The notes beneath the pieces are model-generated. The model was given only the letters and a program-made list of their open reading frames with translations, ran no database searches and had not been told where the DNA came from. A program made the position numbers and the translations under genes. 64,000 bases of DNA, taken from the NCBI GenBank assembly GCA_016710365.1, contig JADJVW010000003.1, forward strand, positions 208,501-272,500, in the 5' to 3' direction. Of this stretch, positions 1 through 9,523 are shown piece after piece; positions within the stretch are counted from its first letter, which is position 1, and each line of letters begins with the position of its first letter. Source of the stretch: Candidatus Caldilinea saccharophila. GTDB taxonomy: Bacteria > Chloroflexota > Anaerolineae > Caldilineales > Caldilineaceae.

Positions 1-941
1 GCCAGCGATGATGCGCTTTCCCAATTGACCGTCAGCCATGCTTCGCTGGCGGTTGCTGCCTTACTTGTGCTGCCTTCCTGCGCCGTGGTGCCACCGATAA
101 TGTCCATCAATTCGCTCGTGACCGAGCCCTGGCGGGCTTTGTTATAGGTCAATGTCAAATCGTCAATCAATTCACCGGCGGCATCGGTGGCGTTGCGCAT
201 GGCGACCATACGCGCCGAATGCTCGCTGGCCAACGATTCATAGATCGCCTGTAAAACCTGCACTTCGGTGAAACCGTAGAGCACACGATTGAGCACTGCT
301 TCGGGCGATGGCTCAAAAATATATTCCGGCGCCATAGTCGCCGATGGATCCGCGGGTTGCACCGGCAACAACTGATGCACTATCGGCTCTTGACGGATTG
401 TGTTGACAAAGTCTGTGTAGACCATCAGCACTTCATCGGTGTGACCAGACAGGAAATCGTCAATCAAAATACGCACGATCGGCCCGATGTGATAGGTGGT
501 CGGGTTGTCCGGGATGCTGGTGAATTCGGCGCGTACGACTGGATCGTAACGCAGCAGCCACTCTCTCCCTTTTTTCCCGATAGCGACGACCGTCACCTCG
601 GCGCCCTCTTTGCGCTTCTCTCGCATGACTTGCGCACAACGACGGATAACATTGGCGTTAAAGCCACCTGCCAGCCCACGATCGCCTGTGACCAGCAGAA
701 TGCCGACGCGCTTGACAGGGCGCGGTCGGATCAGCGGGTTGAGTTCGCTTTCCGTGTTCGTCAACCGCGCAATATAGGTTAACACCTCACGCGCTTGTTG
801 CGAATAGGGGCGCGTGGCGAGCACCTGTTGCTGCGCCTTGCGCATCTTGGCAGCCGACACTGCTTCCATGGCCTTGGTGACCTGGGCAATATTTTTCACC
901 GACTTGATACGTTGTCGGATTTCACGAGTTGAGTTCGCCAA
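1..941 (-). CDS. atpG: F1Fo ATP synthase gamma subunit (3' end outside window)
   Basis: The gamma subunit is the central rotor stalk of the F1 motor. The minus frame runs open from a TTG at 941 to the window edge (313 codons). It begins LANSTREIRQRIKSVKN, followed by the conserved TKAMEAVSAAKMR; GDRGLAGGFN and, near residue 275, ELMDIIGG are the usual family landmarks. A GGAGGG at 954-959 lies 12 nt upstream; no ATG is available, so TTG is the chosen start. Family members normally end about 10 residues after the IIGG motif, but here the frame continues at least 25 more, so the C-terminus is extended. It follows atpA in the same operon after a 167-bp gap. Confidence 0.9.
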   Translation of the reverse strand, partial: MANSTREIRQRIKSVKNIAQVTKAMEAVSAAKMRKAQQQVLATRPYSQQAREVLTYIARLTNTESELNPLIRPRPVKRVGILLVTGDRGLAGGFNANVIRRCAQVMREKRKEGAEVTVVAIGKKGREWLLRYDPVVRAEFTSIPDNPTTYHIGPIVRILIDDFLSGHTDEVLMVYTDFVNTIRQEPIVHQLLPVQPADPSATMAPEYIFEPSPEAVLNRVLYGFTEVQVLQAIYESLASEHSARMVAMRNATDAAGELIDDLTLTYNKARQGSVTSELMDIIGGTTAQEGSTSKAATASEAWLTVNWESASSL

Positions 942-961
942 GGTGCTCTTTTCCCTCCAGA

Positions 962-1085
962 AGGAGATAGAGAGGAAGAGAGTAGAGATGATGAAGACTT
1001 GCAGTGAGCCGAAAAGTTGTTGGGACTCTGGCCCACTCGCCTACACAGTAAATCTCCAACCTCTAGTCTCTAATCTCCCCTTCTC
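962..1085. repeat. Degenerate GGAGATTGG-type inverted repeat between atpA and atpG
   Basis: The atpA-atpG gap holds a purine-rich block (962-1000, AGGAGATAGAGAGGAAGAG) and an opposing pyrimidine-rich block (1049-1083, units such as AATCTCCAACCTC and TAATCTCCCCTT). They can pair imperfectly. The same style of unit recurs at 9965, 18370, 44979 and 54121. This copy is the most decayed. The spacer is unusually long for an atp operon, consistent with an inserted element. Confidence 0.4.
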
Positions 1086-1108
1086 TCATGCTCTGAATTG
1101 CCTCTGTG

Positions 1109-2626
<1,518 letters not shown>

Positions 2627-2759
2627 TGGGATCATTTCCTCCTGTAACGTGCTGCGTGCTACTTACCCGCTGTTACACAAAAATGCTGCATGATACGCCC
2701 TCGATCGCGCGCAAGATTGCCACAGAGTTCGTCACGCAGCACCCGGTGCGCCACGCGTT

Positions 2760-3290
2760 TTAACGAACTACCGTAGCAATCGACTCGCGCAAAGTGGCCA
2801 GGCGCGTGGCGACCGAGTTGTCAATCAACCGGTCACCGACGCGCACACGCAGCCCGCCCATCAGTGATGGGTCCACGCCGAAGCTGAAGGTCAACCCTTC
2901 CCCATATTCTGCGGCCAACCGTTTGCGCAGCTTGTCTTTTTCGCTGTCGGTCAACTCGATGGCGCTGGTAACTTCCGCCTTGAGCGCTTCCCGCTTGCCC
3001 GAAGCAACCTGCACCACGCGTCCATTCACGTCGTCGATCAATTCGGCATCGCCAGCCTCGATCATGACCTTGAGCAAGTTGGTGACCTCGGCTGGAAAGT
3101 CTGCGGGCAGCGCCTTTTCCAGAGCGGCCGCCTTGTCAGCGCTGCTCTTGGTGCTGTCCGCCACCAATGCCGCCAGCTTTTTTTCTTCCAGCGCCTTTGT
3201 GGCTTGCTCGAAGGCTTGCTGCCAGCGTTCCAGTTGGGCCAGCCAAAGCGCCTGTGCGTAACGGTTTACCCGCTCTTGCTTGCTGCTCAT
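2760..3290 (-). CDS. atpH: F1Fo ATP synthase delta subunit (OSCP-like)
   Basis: A 176-residue protein of the delta/OSCP family, which links the peripheral stalk to the top of the alpha-beta hexamer. It begins MSSKQERVNRYAQALW. The C-terminal part, with FGVDPSLMGGLRVRVGDRLID, is the typical family signature. Its start overlaps the atpF stop by 4 bp (ATGA, 3287-3290), so the two are translationally coupled. Confidence 0.93.
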   Translation of the reverse strand: MSSKQERVNRYAQALWLAQLERWQQAFEQATKALEEKKLAALVADSTKSSADKAAALEKALPADFPAEVTNLLKVMIEAGDAELIDDVNGRVVQVASGKREALKAEVTSAIELTDSEKDKLRKRLAAEYGEGLTFSFGVDPSLMGGLRVRVGDRLIDNSVATRLATLRESIATVVR

Positions 3291-3787
3291 TTGCCTTTGC
3301 TCCCGGGATCAGCCAAGAACTCCGCCAAGAAGCGCTGCTGTTCGGCCTTGTTGGCGAGTTCACGGCCAAGCAGCTTTTCAGTGGCCAGAATGGCCAGGTC
3401 GGCAATCTGCTTGTTAGCGTCGGCCAACGCCAGCTCGACTTGCTTGGCGGCATCCGCCTGTGATTTCATGCGAATGTCGGTGGCCTCTTGCTCAGCGCGC
3501 CCGCGCACGTCCTGCGCGATCTTTTCAGCGTCGCGAGTAGCCTGGGCGCGAATTTCCTGCGCCTCACGGCGCGCTTGTTCGAGCACCTTGGCCTTGTCCT
3601 GCTCGGCCTCACGCGCGGCGGCGCTGACGCGTTCGGCATCTTTCATGCTTTGCGCGATGCGCTCCTTGCGGGCGTTGAGCATGTTCAGCACCGGCTGGTA
3701 CAGGAACATGCGCAGCAGCACGATCAGGATGGCGAAGTTGACGATCTGCGCCAGCAGCAGTGTCCATTCAATTCCAAGTGCGTCCAC
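3287..3787 (-). CDS. atpF: F1Fo ATP synthase b subunit
   Basis: The peripheral-stalk subunit: 166 residues with one N-terminal membrane helix (about residues 8-28, WTLLLAQIVNFAILIVLL), then a long charged alpha-helix rich in Ala, Glu, Arg and Lys that forms the dimeric stator. Only one b-type gene is seen, so the stator is probably a homodimer rather than the b/b' pair of phototrophs. It lies between atpE and atpH and overlaps atpH by 4 bp. Confidence 0.94.
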   Translation of the reverse strand: MDALGIEWTLLLAQIVNFAILIVLLRMFLYQPVLNMLNARKERIAQSMKDAERVSAAAREAEQDKAKVLEQARREAQEIRAQATRDAEKIAQDVRGRAEQEATDIRMKSQADAAKQVELALADANKQIADLAILATEKLLGRELANKAEQQRFLAEFLADPGSKGK

Positions 3788-3847
3788 GAATTTGCCTCCT
3801 TCTTCAACCTGCGATCACATCGGTTGTGGCAATCGCTGTGCCTGAAT

Positions 3848-4075
3848 TTAGACGAATTTGAGCAGCAGCGCGATCACCAGGGCGAAAATACCGATGGATT
3901 CGGCGAAGGCAATCGCCAGAATCATGTTAGTCTGGATCGTGCCGGCGGCCTCCGGGTTGCGTCCCATGGCTTCCATCGCCTTAGAACCGATCAGACCGAT
4001 ACCAATGCCAGGCCCGATCGCACCCAGACCCATGGCCAGCGCTGCACCCAATTGTTTCGCTGCATCGACATCCAT
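3848..4075 (-). CDS. atpE: F1Fo ATP synthase c subunit (rotor ring)
   Basis: A 75-residue hairpin of two membrane helices that forms the ion-carrying ring. The first helix carries the glycine series GIGIGLIG, the loop is GRNPEA, and the carboxylate is Glu59 followed by Ser60 (AFAESIG). Sodium-coupled rings have a Gln at the position aligned with Ile26 and usually a Tyr at the position of Phe63; neither is present, so proton coupling is more likely despite the Glu-Ser pair. AGGAG lies 5-9 nt before the ATG. Confidence 0.95.
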   Translation of the reverse strand: MDVDAAKQLGAALAMGLGAIGPGIGIGLIGSKAMEAMGRNPEAAGTIQTNMILAIAFAESIGIFALVIALLLKFV

Positions 4076-4143
4076 GTTTTAATCTCCTTTTGTGAATTGA
4101 GATGACTACCCAGTTCAAGTATTGTCTAATATCAACCTAACTA

Positions 4144-5160
4144 TCAATGATGTTCGTCGTGGCTGCCATGGCTGATAGTGGACATCTGGAAGAACACCAG
4201 CGCCAGCATCATAAACACCAGGGCTTGCACAAAGCCAACGAACACTTCTAACGCGTAGAAGGGAATCGGCAACAGGAAGGCAAACAGGAAGGCCATCGTT
4301 GCCAGCACAATTTCTCCAGCGAAAATGTTGCCAAAAAGACGAAAGCCAAAGGCGATAATGCGGGCGAATTCGGAAATCAATTCCAGAATGCCGACGAAAG
4401 CATTGATTCCCTTCATAAAGGCGTTTGGCCCGCTCCAATTGAAGAACTTACGGAAGTAGGCGCCCCCCAAGTGACGAACGCCCCAGATCTGCACCATCAC
4501 CATGGTCGCAATTGCCAACGCAAACGTTACATTCAGATCGGCGCTTGGCGCACGGAAGAGCGGAACAAACTTGCCGTGCTCGCTCTCGGCGGCAGCCGGC
4601 GCATGTTGGGCGTTTCCCGGCGCGGCCAGCATGATGCTGCCGCCCACCATGGCCAGTTGGCCATCGAGCAGCGCGCCGTGACTTTCACCGGCCGGCGCTT
4701 CCTCGCTGTGCGCTTCAGTGGGATGGTAAAAACCGATGCTGCCGACGCCCGGAATCAGCCCACTCCAGTTGCTGACGATGACAAATAGGAAAATCGTCGC
4801 AACCCAGGGGAAAAATTTCGAGGCGTTCTTGCCCGCAACGCTTTCGGCAAGGCCGTAGAGCGCTTCGACAACGGCTTCCATCACATTCTGCAGACCGCTG
4901 GGCACCTCTTTCAGGCTGAAACGCGTGAGCAACGCCAGCAGCAGCAAAATAATGTCGACAATGATAGTGGTCAAAACAGAATTGGTGAACCACTGAGGGC
5001 CTGTCGAAAAGATCGGTTCGCCGGAGAGAGCGACGTGTGGCGGGGGCACGGGCAACACCAGCTTGGTCACGAAGCTGGCGAGCATCAAGATAACGATCAG
5101 ACTCGTCCAGACTTTGCGCTGTGTGCTTCCCCACAGGAAATCTACAATCTTTTTACCCAT
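4144..5160 (-). CDS. atpB: F1Fo ATP synthase a subunit
   Basis: The membrane stator half-channel of Fo. The conserved functional segment is IIAFGFRLFGNIFAGE, with the essential Arg in FRLFGN; five to six hydrophobic helices can be counted. The frame is open to 5316, but that extension overlaps the preceding gene and has no ribosome site. The ATG at 5160 (MGKKIVDFLWG) is preceded by AAGGAGC about 10 nt upstream and follows the atpI-like stop by 55 nt, so it is preferred (338 residues). The loop between helices 2 and 3 (about residues 150-205) is long and rich in Ala, Glu and His. Confidence 0.94.
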   Translation of the reverse strand: MGKKIVDFLWGSTQRKVWTSLIVILMLASFVTKLVLPVPPPHVALSGEPIFSTGPQWFTNSVLTTIIVDIILLLLALLTRFSLKEVPSGLQNVMEAVVEALYGLAESVAGKNASKFFPWVATIFLFVIVSNWSGLIPGVGSIGFYHPTEAHSEEAPAGESHGALLDGQLAMVGGSIMLAAPGNAQHAPAAAESEHGKFVPLFRAPSADLNVTFALAIATMVMVQIWGVRHLGGAYFRKFFNWSGPNAFMKGINAFVGILELISEFARIIAFGFRLFGNIFAGEIVLATMAFLFAFLLPIPFYALEVFVGFVQALVFMMLALVFFQMSTISHGSHDEHH

Positions 5161-5215
5161 GGTGCGAAATGCTCCTTCGGTAACAAGTGAGCCGGCAAGC
5201 GGCTGGCGTAAATCT

Positions 5216-5503
5216 TCAAGTGCTGACATCCGACAAGCGGCTGTCGTGCTCGTTTTGTACTTCGTCTGCTGCATGATCGGGCGGAGCAACCTCCGCAATG
5301 ACCCGATCAAGCTCACGCAAGACCATCCGCATCACCACCACTGTTGCCAGTGGAATACAAATCAATCCGACAACTAACATCAGGACTGGAAACGTCGCTA
5401 ACCAACGATCCAGCATAAAAGCAACGCACACAGGTGCGATCAGTGTCAGAAGCAAGGCTATACTTAGCGGGCGCCAGTCGATGTGCGCCTGCTTCCGATC
5501 CAT
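5216..5503 (-). CDS. AtpI/AtpZ-like membrane protein, first gene of atp operon
   Basis: About 95 residues with two hydrophobic helices (ALLLTLIAPVCVAFMLD and VLMLVVGLICIPLATVVV) and a hydrophilic C-terminus. A small two-helix protein directly before atpB is the usual place of AtpI/AtpZ, which help assemble the c ring or handle Mg2+/Ca2+. The assignment rests mostly on position and topology because the family diverges quickly. TTG at 5509 or ATG at 5503 could start it; I use the ATG. Confidence 0.7.
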   Translation of the reverse strand: MDRKQAHIDWRPLSIALLLTLIAPVCVAFMLDRWLATFPVLMLVVGLICIPLATVVVMRMVLRELDRVIAEVAPPDHAADEVQNEHDSRLSDVST

Positions 5504-5639
5504 GCTCAACGCCTACGTTTCGCGATACGCATGTTGCTTACTGTCGTGACGTTGTCTATGCTTCATTCCAAAACCCCAGCACCATCAAATTTGAATTTCT
5601 GGTTTTGGATTTGCGCTGTCTTTGGATGTTAATAGGCCG

Positions 5640-5669
5640 ATTATAGCAAGTGACATTTCATTAGCGCAA
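5640..5669 (-). promoter_or_regulatory. Putative promoter of the atp operon
   Basis: On the minus strand TTGCGC (5669-5664), an 18-bp spacer and a perfect TATAAT (5645-5640) preceded by TGC (extended -10). Transcription would begin near 5633, leaving a leader of about 130 nt. It is the only good sigma-70-like site in the 206-bp gap upstream of the operon. Confidence 0.6.
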
Positions 5670-5715
5670 ATTTTCACATGCTTCTTGGACATAACATTGA
5701 TGGACCGCTTTACAA

Positions 5716-6102
5716 TTACGCCCGCTGTCCGTCCAGCCATAACAATACAATCAGTGTAATCTCAACCACTTTGTCTGTATAAGCAATGATGCTCTGCGTT
5801 CCCACGCGCACAGGGCCGGCAAATGGTGAACCGGCGCCGATGAAAAGCCAGGCGATCACCGTGGTGGCAGTGTATGCAATCATAATCCACCGGATGATGG
5901 TTCGATAGGGCGCCAGGGCCGGAATATCTAGATAAAGCAGCGTCACAAGTCCCAAGTAGCCGACGCCATTTAGGACGAAAATCAGACCGCCAGCGTCAAA
6001 AAAGCTCAGACCAAGCCCAATATGGATGATCGCTGTGACAATCGTGAGCGCAATTATGCCCCATTGAAGCGAGCCAAAGGGGCGATTGCTGGATGTCCGC
6101 AT
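5716..6102 (-). CDS. Small four-helix membrane protein, unknown function
   Basis: A 128-residue protein with four evident membrane helices (WGIIALTIVTAIIHIGLGLSF onwards, then VLNGVGYLGLVTLLYL, WIMIAYTATTVIAWLFIG, VVEITLIVLLWLDG). The frame is open to 6336, but the upstream part is not protein-like, and the ATG at 6102 has GGAG 10 nt before it. I do not recognise a named family. It stands alone, reading away from the ABC-2 permease gene. Confidence 0.7.
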   Translation of the reverse strand: MRTSSNRPFGSLQWGIIALTIVTAIIHIGLGLSFFDAGGLIFVLNGVGYLGLVTLLYLDIPALAPYRTIIRWIMIAYTATTVIAWLFIGAGSPFAGPVRVGTQSIIAYTDKVVEITLIVLLWLDGQRA

Positions 6103-6405
6103 CTTCTGCCATCTCCTTCCTGCGCAGTGCATCGCACTGGATTGGGGTGTACTGCCTCGCGCCACTCTACACCACGCGCGCATGCAATGCAACAGGCGTG
6201 GGAAATGGATGTTTCCCCAACGCATCACCGGTTTCACATTCCCTGAAGTTGTGCGTACACTTATCAATGACAAAGTATACCAGCCATGCCCAGCTTTGTG
6301 TAGACGCGTCTGCAACTCGCACCGATTGCCCCCCATCTTGCGTGAGGGAAACCCTGTCGGCGAAAAGTGCGGCTACGCAACAATAACGGATGAAAGCAAC
6401 GCAAA

Positions 6406-7231
6406 ATGAACCAGACGATGCAGGAAAAGCTAGCAATAACGGGAAAGTCCCCCGTGAGGATGCAGGGTCAAGAGTTGTGGCGCGGCAGTTGGGTGATCTT
6501 CACCAAACACATCCATAAATTTGTGCGCAACGGGCAAGAATTGGGCGGCACGCTGGCGGCCCCCCTGCTTTTGGCCGCGACGTTTGGGCTCGGCATGGAT
6601 CGGCTCGTGACGCCCGCGGCCATCGATGGGTTGAGTTATCTCTCGTTTATCACGCCTGGCATCATTGCCTTTACCGCCCTCAGCGGCGCTATCAACGCCG
6701 GCATGACGATCCTGGAAGAAAGAATGAAAGGCGTGATGAAGGAGTATCTGGTGGCGCCTATCCCGCGGGCAAGCATCCTGCTGGCAGCAACGGGCAGCGG
6801 GCTTGTCAAGTCGTTGGTGCAGTCACTATTGATCGTCCTGGTGGCGGTGGTCTTCGGGGCGCGCGTGCAGACATCGCCGCTGGGGATTGTCGCTGCACTG
6901 CTGGTGTTGACTGCCTTTGTGGTGAGCGGCGTCGGGTTTGCCAATGCAATGGCGTTGCGCAGCAAATCAATCGGCGGCTATCATACGATCTTATTCTTGC
7001 TCACCCTTCCTTTACTTTTTCTGGAGTTCGGCGCTCTATCCACTGGCGACGATGCCGGCTTGGATGCGCGTTGTGGCGTTGCTCAACCCGACGACCTATG
7101 CTGTCGAGGGAATGCGCGCTACACTCTTTGGCGGTGGCAGCCTGAATCTCGGGCTTTGTCTCGCGGTGTTGACGATTTTTGCCATGCTCTGCACTTGGTT
7201 TGGCGTGCGAACGTTCCGTCGCGTTGTGTAA
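6406..7231 (+). CDS. ABC-2 type transporter permease, frameshifted at a T run
   Basis: The integral membrane subunit of a DrrB/NodJ-type ABC-2 exporter. The first frame gives five hydrophobic helices and the cytoplasmic motif EERMKGVMKEYLVAPIPR, typical of the family. The frame breaks at 7016-7020 (five T). Removing one T joins LTLPLLF to WSSALYPLATMP, restoring the family consensus LPLFFLSGALYPL and the C-terminus LNPTTYAVEGMR. The shift may be a sequence error or a real lesion. No ATPase gene lies next to it, which is unusual because these permeases normally sit beside their ATP-binding partner. Confidence 0.75.
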
Positions 7232-7246
7232 AAGGAGATCGTGTGC

Positions 7247-7453
7247 GTGGAAGAAACGATTAAATTGGAACAATTTTTGAAATTGGCGCAACTGGTGGCG
7301 ACCGGGGGTCAGGCCAAAGGGTTGATTCAAAGCGGGCAAGTGCGCGTCAACGGTCTTGTCGAGACGCGACGCGGGCGCAAGCTGCGCCCGGGCGACCGTG
7401 TAGTGGTGGGTGGAGAAACGTTACTTGTAATGAGCGACGCGGACGGAGCGTGA
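7247..7453 (+). CDS. RNA-binding S4 domain protein (YaaA/YbcJ type)
   Basis: A compact 68-residue protein that is essentially one S4 domain: LEQFLKLAQLVATGGQAK, GLIQSGQVRVNGLVETRRGRKL, then RPGDRVVVGGETLLV. Such free-standing S4 proteins bind structured RNA; YaaA-type members are linked to recF or the ribosome in other bacteria, but no recF is here. AGGAG at 7233-7237 fits GTG 7247 (9 nt) better than GTG 7241, so I use 7247. It follows the ABC-2 permease by 15 bp. Confidence 0.85.
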   Translation: MEETIKLEQFLKLAQLVATGGQAKGLIQSGQVRVNGLVETRRGRKLRPGDRVVVGGETLLVMSDADGA

Positions 7454-7464
7454 TGTAGGCGAGG

Positions 7465-8427
7465 TCAATCAGCCGATGCAGGCGACTCAATAGGGCGTGC
7501 AGCCACGACATTGGTGGGCGCCGGCGCCTTGCCATCGGCGGCCAGCACAGGCTGCAACGCGGCGATGGCGCAAGCCACCATGCCGTCATCCGGCTCGCGC
7601 GTGGTCATTTTCTGCAGCCACAGCCCAGGCGTGATGAGCATACGCATCAGCGGGTTTTTGTCATGTGCGGCGCTGAAACGGATAATTTCGTAGGCGATGG
7701 CAGCCACCACCGGCACCAACGCCAGCCGCGTCGCAAAACGCAGCAGCAGCGCCAGCCAGCCCTGCTCAATGTTCGAAAAGGTAAGCGGCGCAAAAAGTAA
7801 AATGCTGATGACCAGCACGTAAAGCAAAAAACTGGTGCCACAGCGCGTATGTTGCACACTGAACTTCTGCACTTCAGCCACCTTTAAGGGAACATTCGCT
7901 TCGTACGCGTTGATCGTTTTATGTTCGGCGCCGTGATAGCCAAAGACGCGCTTGATGTCGTTGAACTGGCCGATCACCCAGAGGTAGGCGAGAAAGACCA
8001 CCAGACGGATGACGCCTTCAAAGAGTGCATCCACCAGCGGATCGTCGTTGACATAGGCGGCAAGCCAACGAGCCGCAAAGGTTGGCAACAGGAAGAAAAG
8101 CCCAATGGCAAATGATAGGCTCACCGCAATTGTGGTCCATGCCACCGGCCCGGTAAACTCGACCTTCTCGCCCTCGTCTTCTTGCGCCGCGACTTCACCG
8201 CTCCAGAACAGGGCGCGAATGCCAAGTCCCAATGCATCCCACAGCATCGCCAACCCCCGCACCAAGGGCCACTGCCCCCAACTGCTGGTGTAGATTTTCG
8301 CAGTCAGCGGCTCTTCGTGGAGCACGATCTCACCTTGGGGATTGCGCACGGCCACTGCCATGCTTTTGCGTCCCCGCATCATAACGCCTTCGATTACCGC
8401 TTGTCCACCATAATATTGTTTCGCCAT
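7465..8427 (-). CDS. DUF1385 (YqhQ-like) membrane protein
   Basis: A 320-residue protein. Its N-terminus YYGGQAVIEGVMMRGRKSMAVAVRN is the DUF1385 signature, and HGAEHKTINAYE is the conserved second motif with a His pair. Several membrane helices lie in the central part. Function is not established; the family is sometimes described as a predicted metal-dependent enzyme. The frame could open at 8478, but the DUF1385 homology begins right after the ATG at 8427. No ribosome site is visible; a TACAAT hexamer lies 8 nt upstream, suggesting a leaderless transcript. It converges with the S4 gene. Confidence 0.88.
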   Translation of the reverse strand: MAKQYYGGQAVIEGVMMRGRKSMAVAVRNPQGEIVLHEEPLTAKIYTSSWGQWPLVRGLAMLWDALGLGIRALFWSGEVAAQEDEGEKVEFTGPVAWTTIAVSLSFAIGLFFLLPTFAARWLAAYVNDDPLVDALFEGVIRLVVFLAYLWVIGQFNDIKRVFGYHGAEHKTINAYEANVPLKVAEVQKFSVQHTRCGTSFLLYVLVISILLFAPLTFSNIEQGWLALLLRFATRLALVPVVAAIAYEIIRFSAAHDKNPLMRMLITPGLWLQKMTTREPDDGMVACAIAALQPVLAADGKAPAPTNVVAARPIESPASAD

Positions 8428-8435
8428 AACGTAGG

Positions 8436-8466
8436 ATTGTATCACATGCGCAGAGGGAATCTGCAA
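8436..8466 (-). promoter_or_regulatory. Putative leaderless promoter of the DUF1385 gene
   Basis: On the minus strand TTGCAG (8466-8461), a long 19-bp spacer and TACAAT (8441-8436). The ATG at 8427 falls 8 nt beyond the -10 element, where transcription normally begins, and there is no Shine-Dalgarno sequence. Confidence 0.35.
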
Positions 8467-8528
8467 GCGCGCGTCCATGATTCCACGGTTCCACGATTTC
8501 AGGGGTTCGGAAGCTGCTTTGGGCTATT

Positions 8529-8557
8529 TTGACGAGGGCGGCAGTCAAGACTATGAT
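8529..8557 (+). promoter_or_regulatory. Promoter of the Yip1-family gene
   Basis: TTGACG (8529-8534), an exact 17-bp spacer and TATGAT (8552-8557). The leader to the ATG at 8656 is about 90 nt, with GAGGAG 12 nt before the start. Confidence 0.6.
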
Positions 8558-8655
8558 CGTGTGGTCAATGTGCAACCCTCGCAATTCAACTACGTATTGC
8601 TTCGAGCATGGGAACAACCGCAAACCAATCATTCAGTGAGGAGTAAAACAGCAAC

Positions 8656-9234
8656 ATGGAACTGTCAACCTTGATCAACGATGTGCGGCGCGCCGTAACA
8701 TTCGACGCCAGTTTCTATCGACAGGCAGCAAACGACGAGCGCTATAGCCAACAAGCGGTGATGGTCGTGATCATCGTATCCGCGCTTTCCGGCCTGGGTG
8801 CATTTCTCGGCAGCTTGCTAGGCGGCAACGTGATTGGCGCCTTGCTGGTGCTGATCCTCGGCGTCATCATGAGCATCGTGGGCTACTATGTCTGGGCGTA
8901 TGTGATTTACTATGTCGGCGCACAGTTCTTCCAGGGCCGTGCGACGACGCCACAGTTGCTGCGCACACTGGGCTATGCCTATGCACCAATGGCGCTAGGC
9001 TTGCTCAGCTTTATCCCGTGCTTTGGCGGGTTGATCGCGCTGGTCGGCTGGCTGTGGTCGATCGCCTGCGGCTTCTTTGCCGTGCGCGAGGTGCATCAGC
9101 TGGACGACGGCAAGACCCTCCTTACCGTCATCATTGGCTGGGTCGCCGTGGCGATCATCACCGCCATTTTTGCGATGATCGGTGCGATCTTTGGCTTCGG
9201 CGCAATGGGCATCGGCTCGCTCTTTAGCGGGTAG
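8656..9234 (+). CDS. Yip1 domain membrane protein
   Basis: A 192-residue protein with a short cytoplasmic N-terminus (MELSTLINDVRRAVTFDASFYRQAA) and five hydrophobic helices from about residue 35. The third-helix motif GRATTPQLLRTLGYAYAPM followed by LSFIPCFGGLIALVGWLW is the bacterial Yip1/YIF1 family pattern. Bacterial members have no settled role. It is monocistronic with its own promoter; the next gene is about 290 bp away. Confidence 0.82.
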   Translation: MELSTLINDVRRAVTFDASFYRQAANDERYSQQAVMVVIIVSALSGLGAFLGSLLGGNVIGALLVLILGVIMSIVGYYVWAYVIYYVGAQFFQGRATTPQLLRTLGYAYAPMALGLLSFIPCFGGLIALVGWLWSIACGFFAVREVHQLDDGKTLLTVIIGWVAVAIITAIFAMIGAIFGFGAMGIGSLFSG

Positions 9235-9261
9235 TGGTCTGTCAAACGTGATTTTTTGGAA

Positions 9262-9371
9262 GGCTGGCCAGCCAGAGAATGCAGATAGACGCCAGATAAA
9301 CTCAAATCAGCGCAGATGAGAGCAAAGCGGCCAAGCATCTGTGCTCATCCCACTCTATCGGCGTCTATCTG
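9262..9371. repeat. Intergenic inverted repeat between Yip1 gene and thyX
   Basis: Perfect 12-bp arms CAGATAGACGCC (9282-9293) and GGCGTCTATCTG (9360-9371) enclose a second imperfect pairing of CAGATGAG with CATCTGTGCTCATC. A 12-bp palindrome GGCTGGCCAGCC (9262-9273) precedes it. It has no U-rich tail typical of a terminator. It resembles dispersed intergenic palindromes such as the one at 21907. Confidence 0.55.
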
Positions 9372-9490
9372 TGTTCCTTGCCGATTGGCCAAACCGAAAA
9401 ATCATGTTTGAGCGAGCAGTTGTCTGCGATCCGGTTTATCTGGTTTGTCAATTTCTCCATTTGTGCATTTCCTTTATTCATGATGGCGTC

Positions 9491-9499
9491 TGGTATAGT
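9491..9499 (+). promoter_or_regulatory. Extended -10 element upstream of thyX
   Basis: TGGTATAGT: TG at -15 and TATAGT at 9494-9499, 24 nt before the thyX ATG. An AGGGGGG at 9511-9518 follows as ribosome site. The -35 region is weak, as expected for an extended -10 promoter. Confidence 0.5.
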
Positions 9500-9523
9500 G
9501 CACCTATTTTCAAGGGGGGCACT

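Noticed and set aside
3848..4075. Sodium-coupled ATP synthase from the Glu-Ser pair in the c subunit
   Set aside because: The Gln ligand of sodium rings is Ile26 here and the Tyr is Phe, so the sodium site is incomplete.
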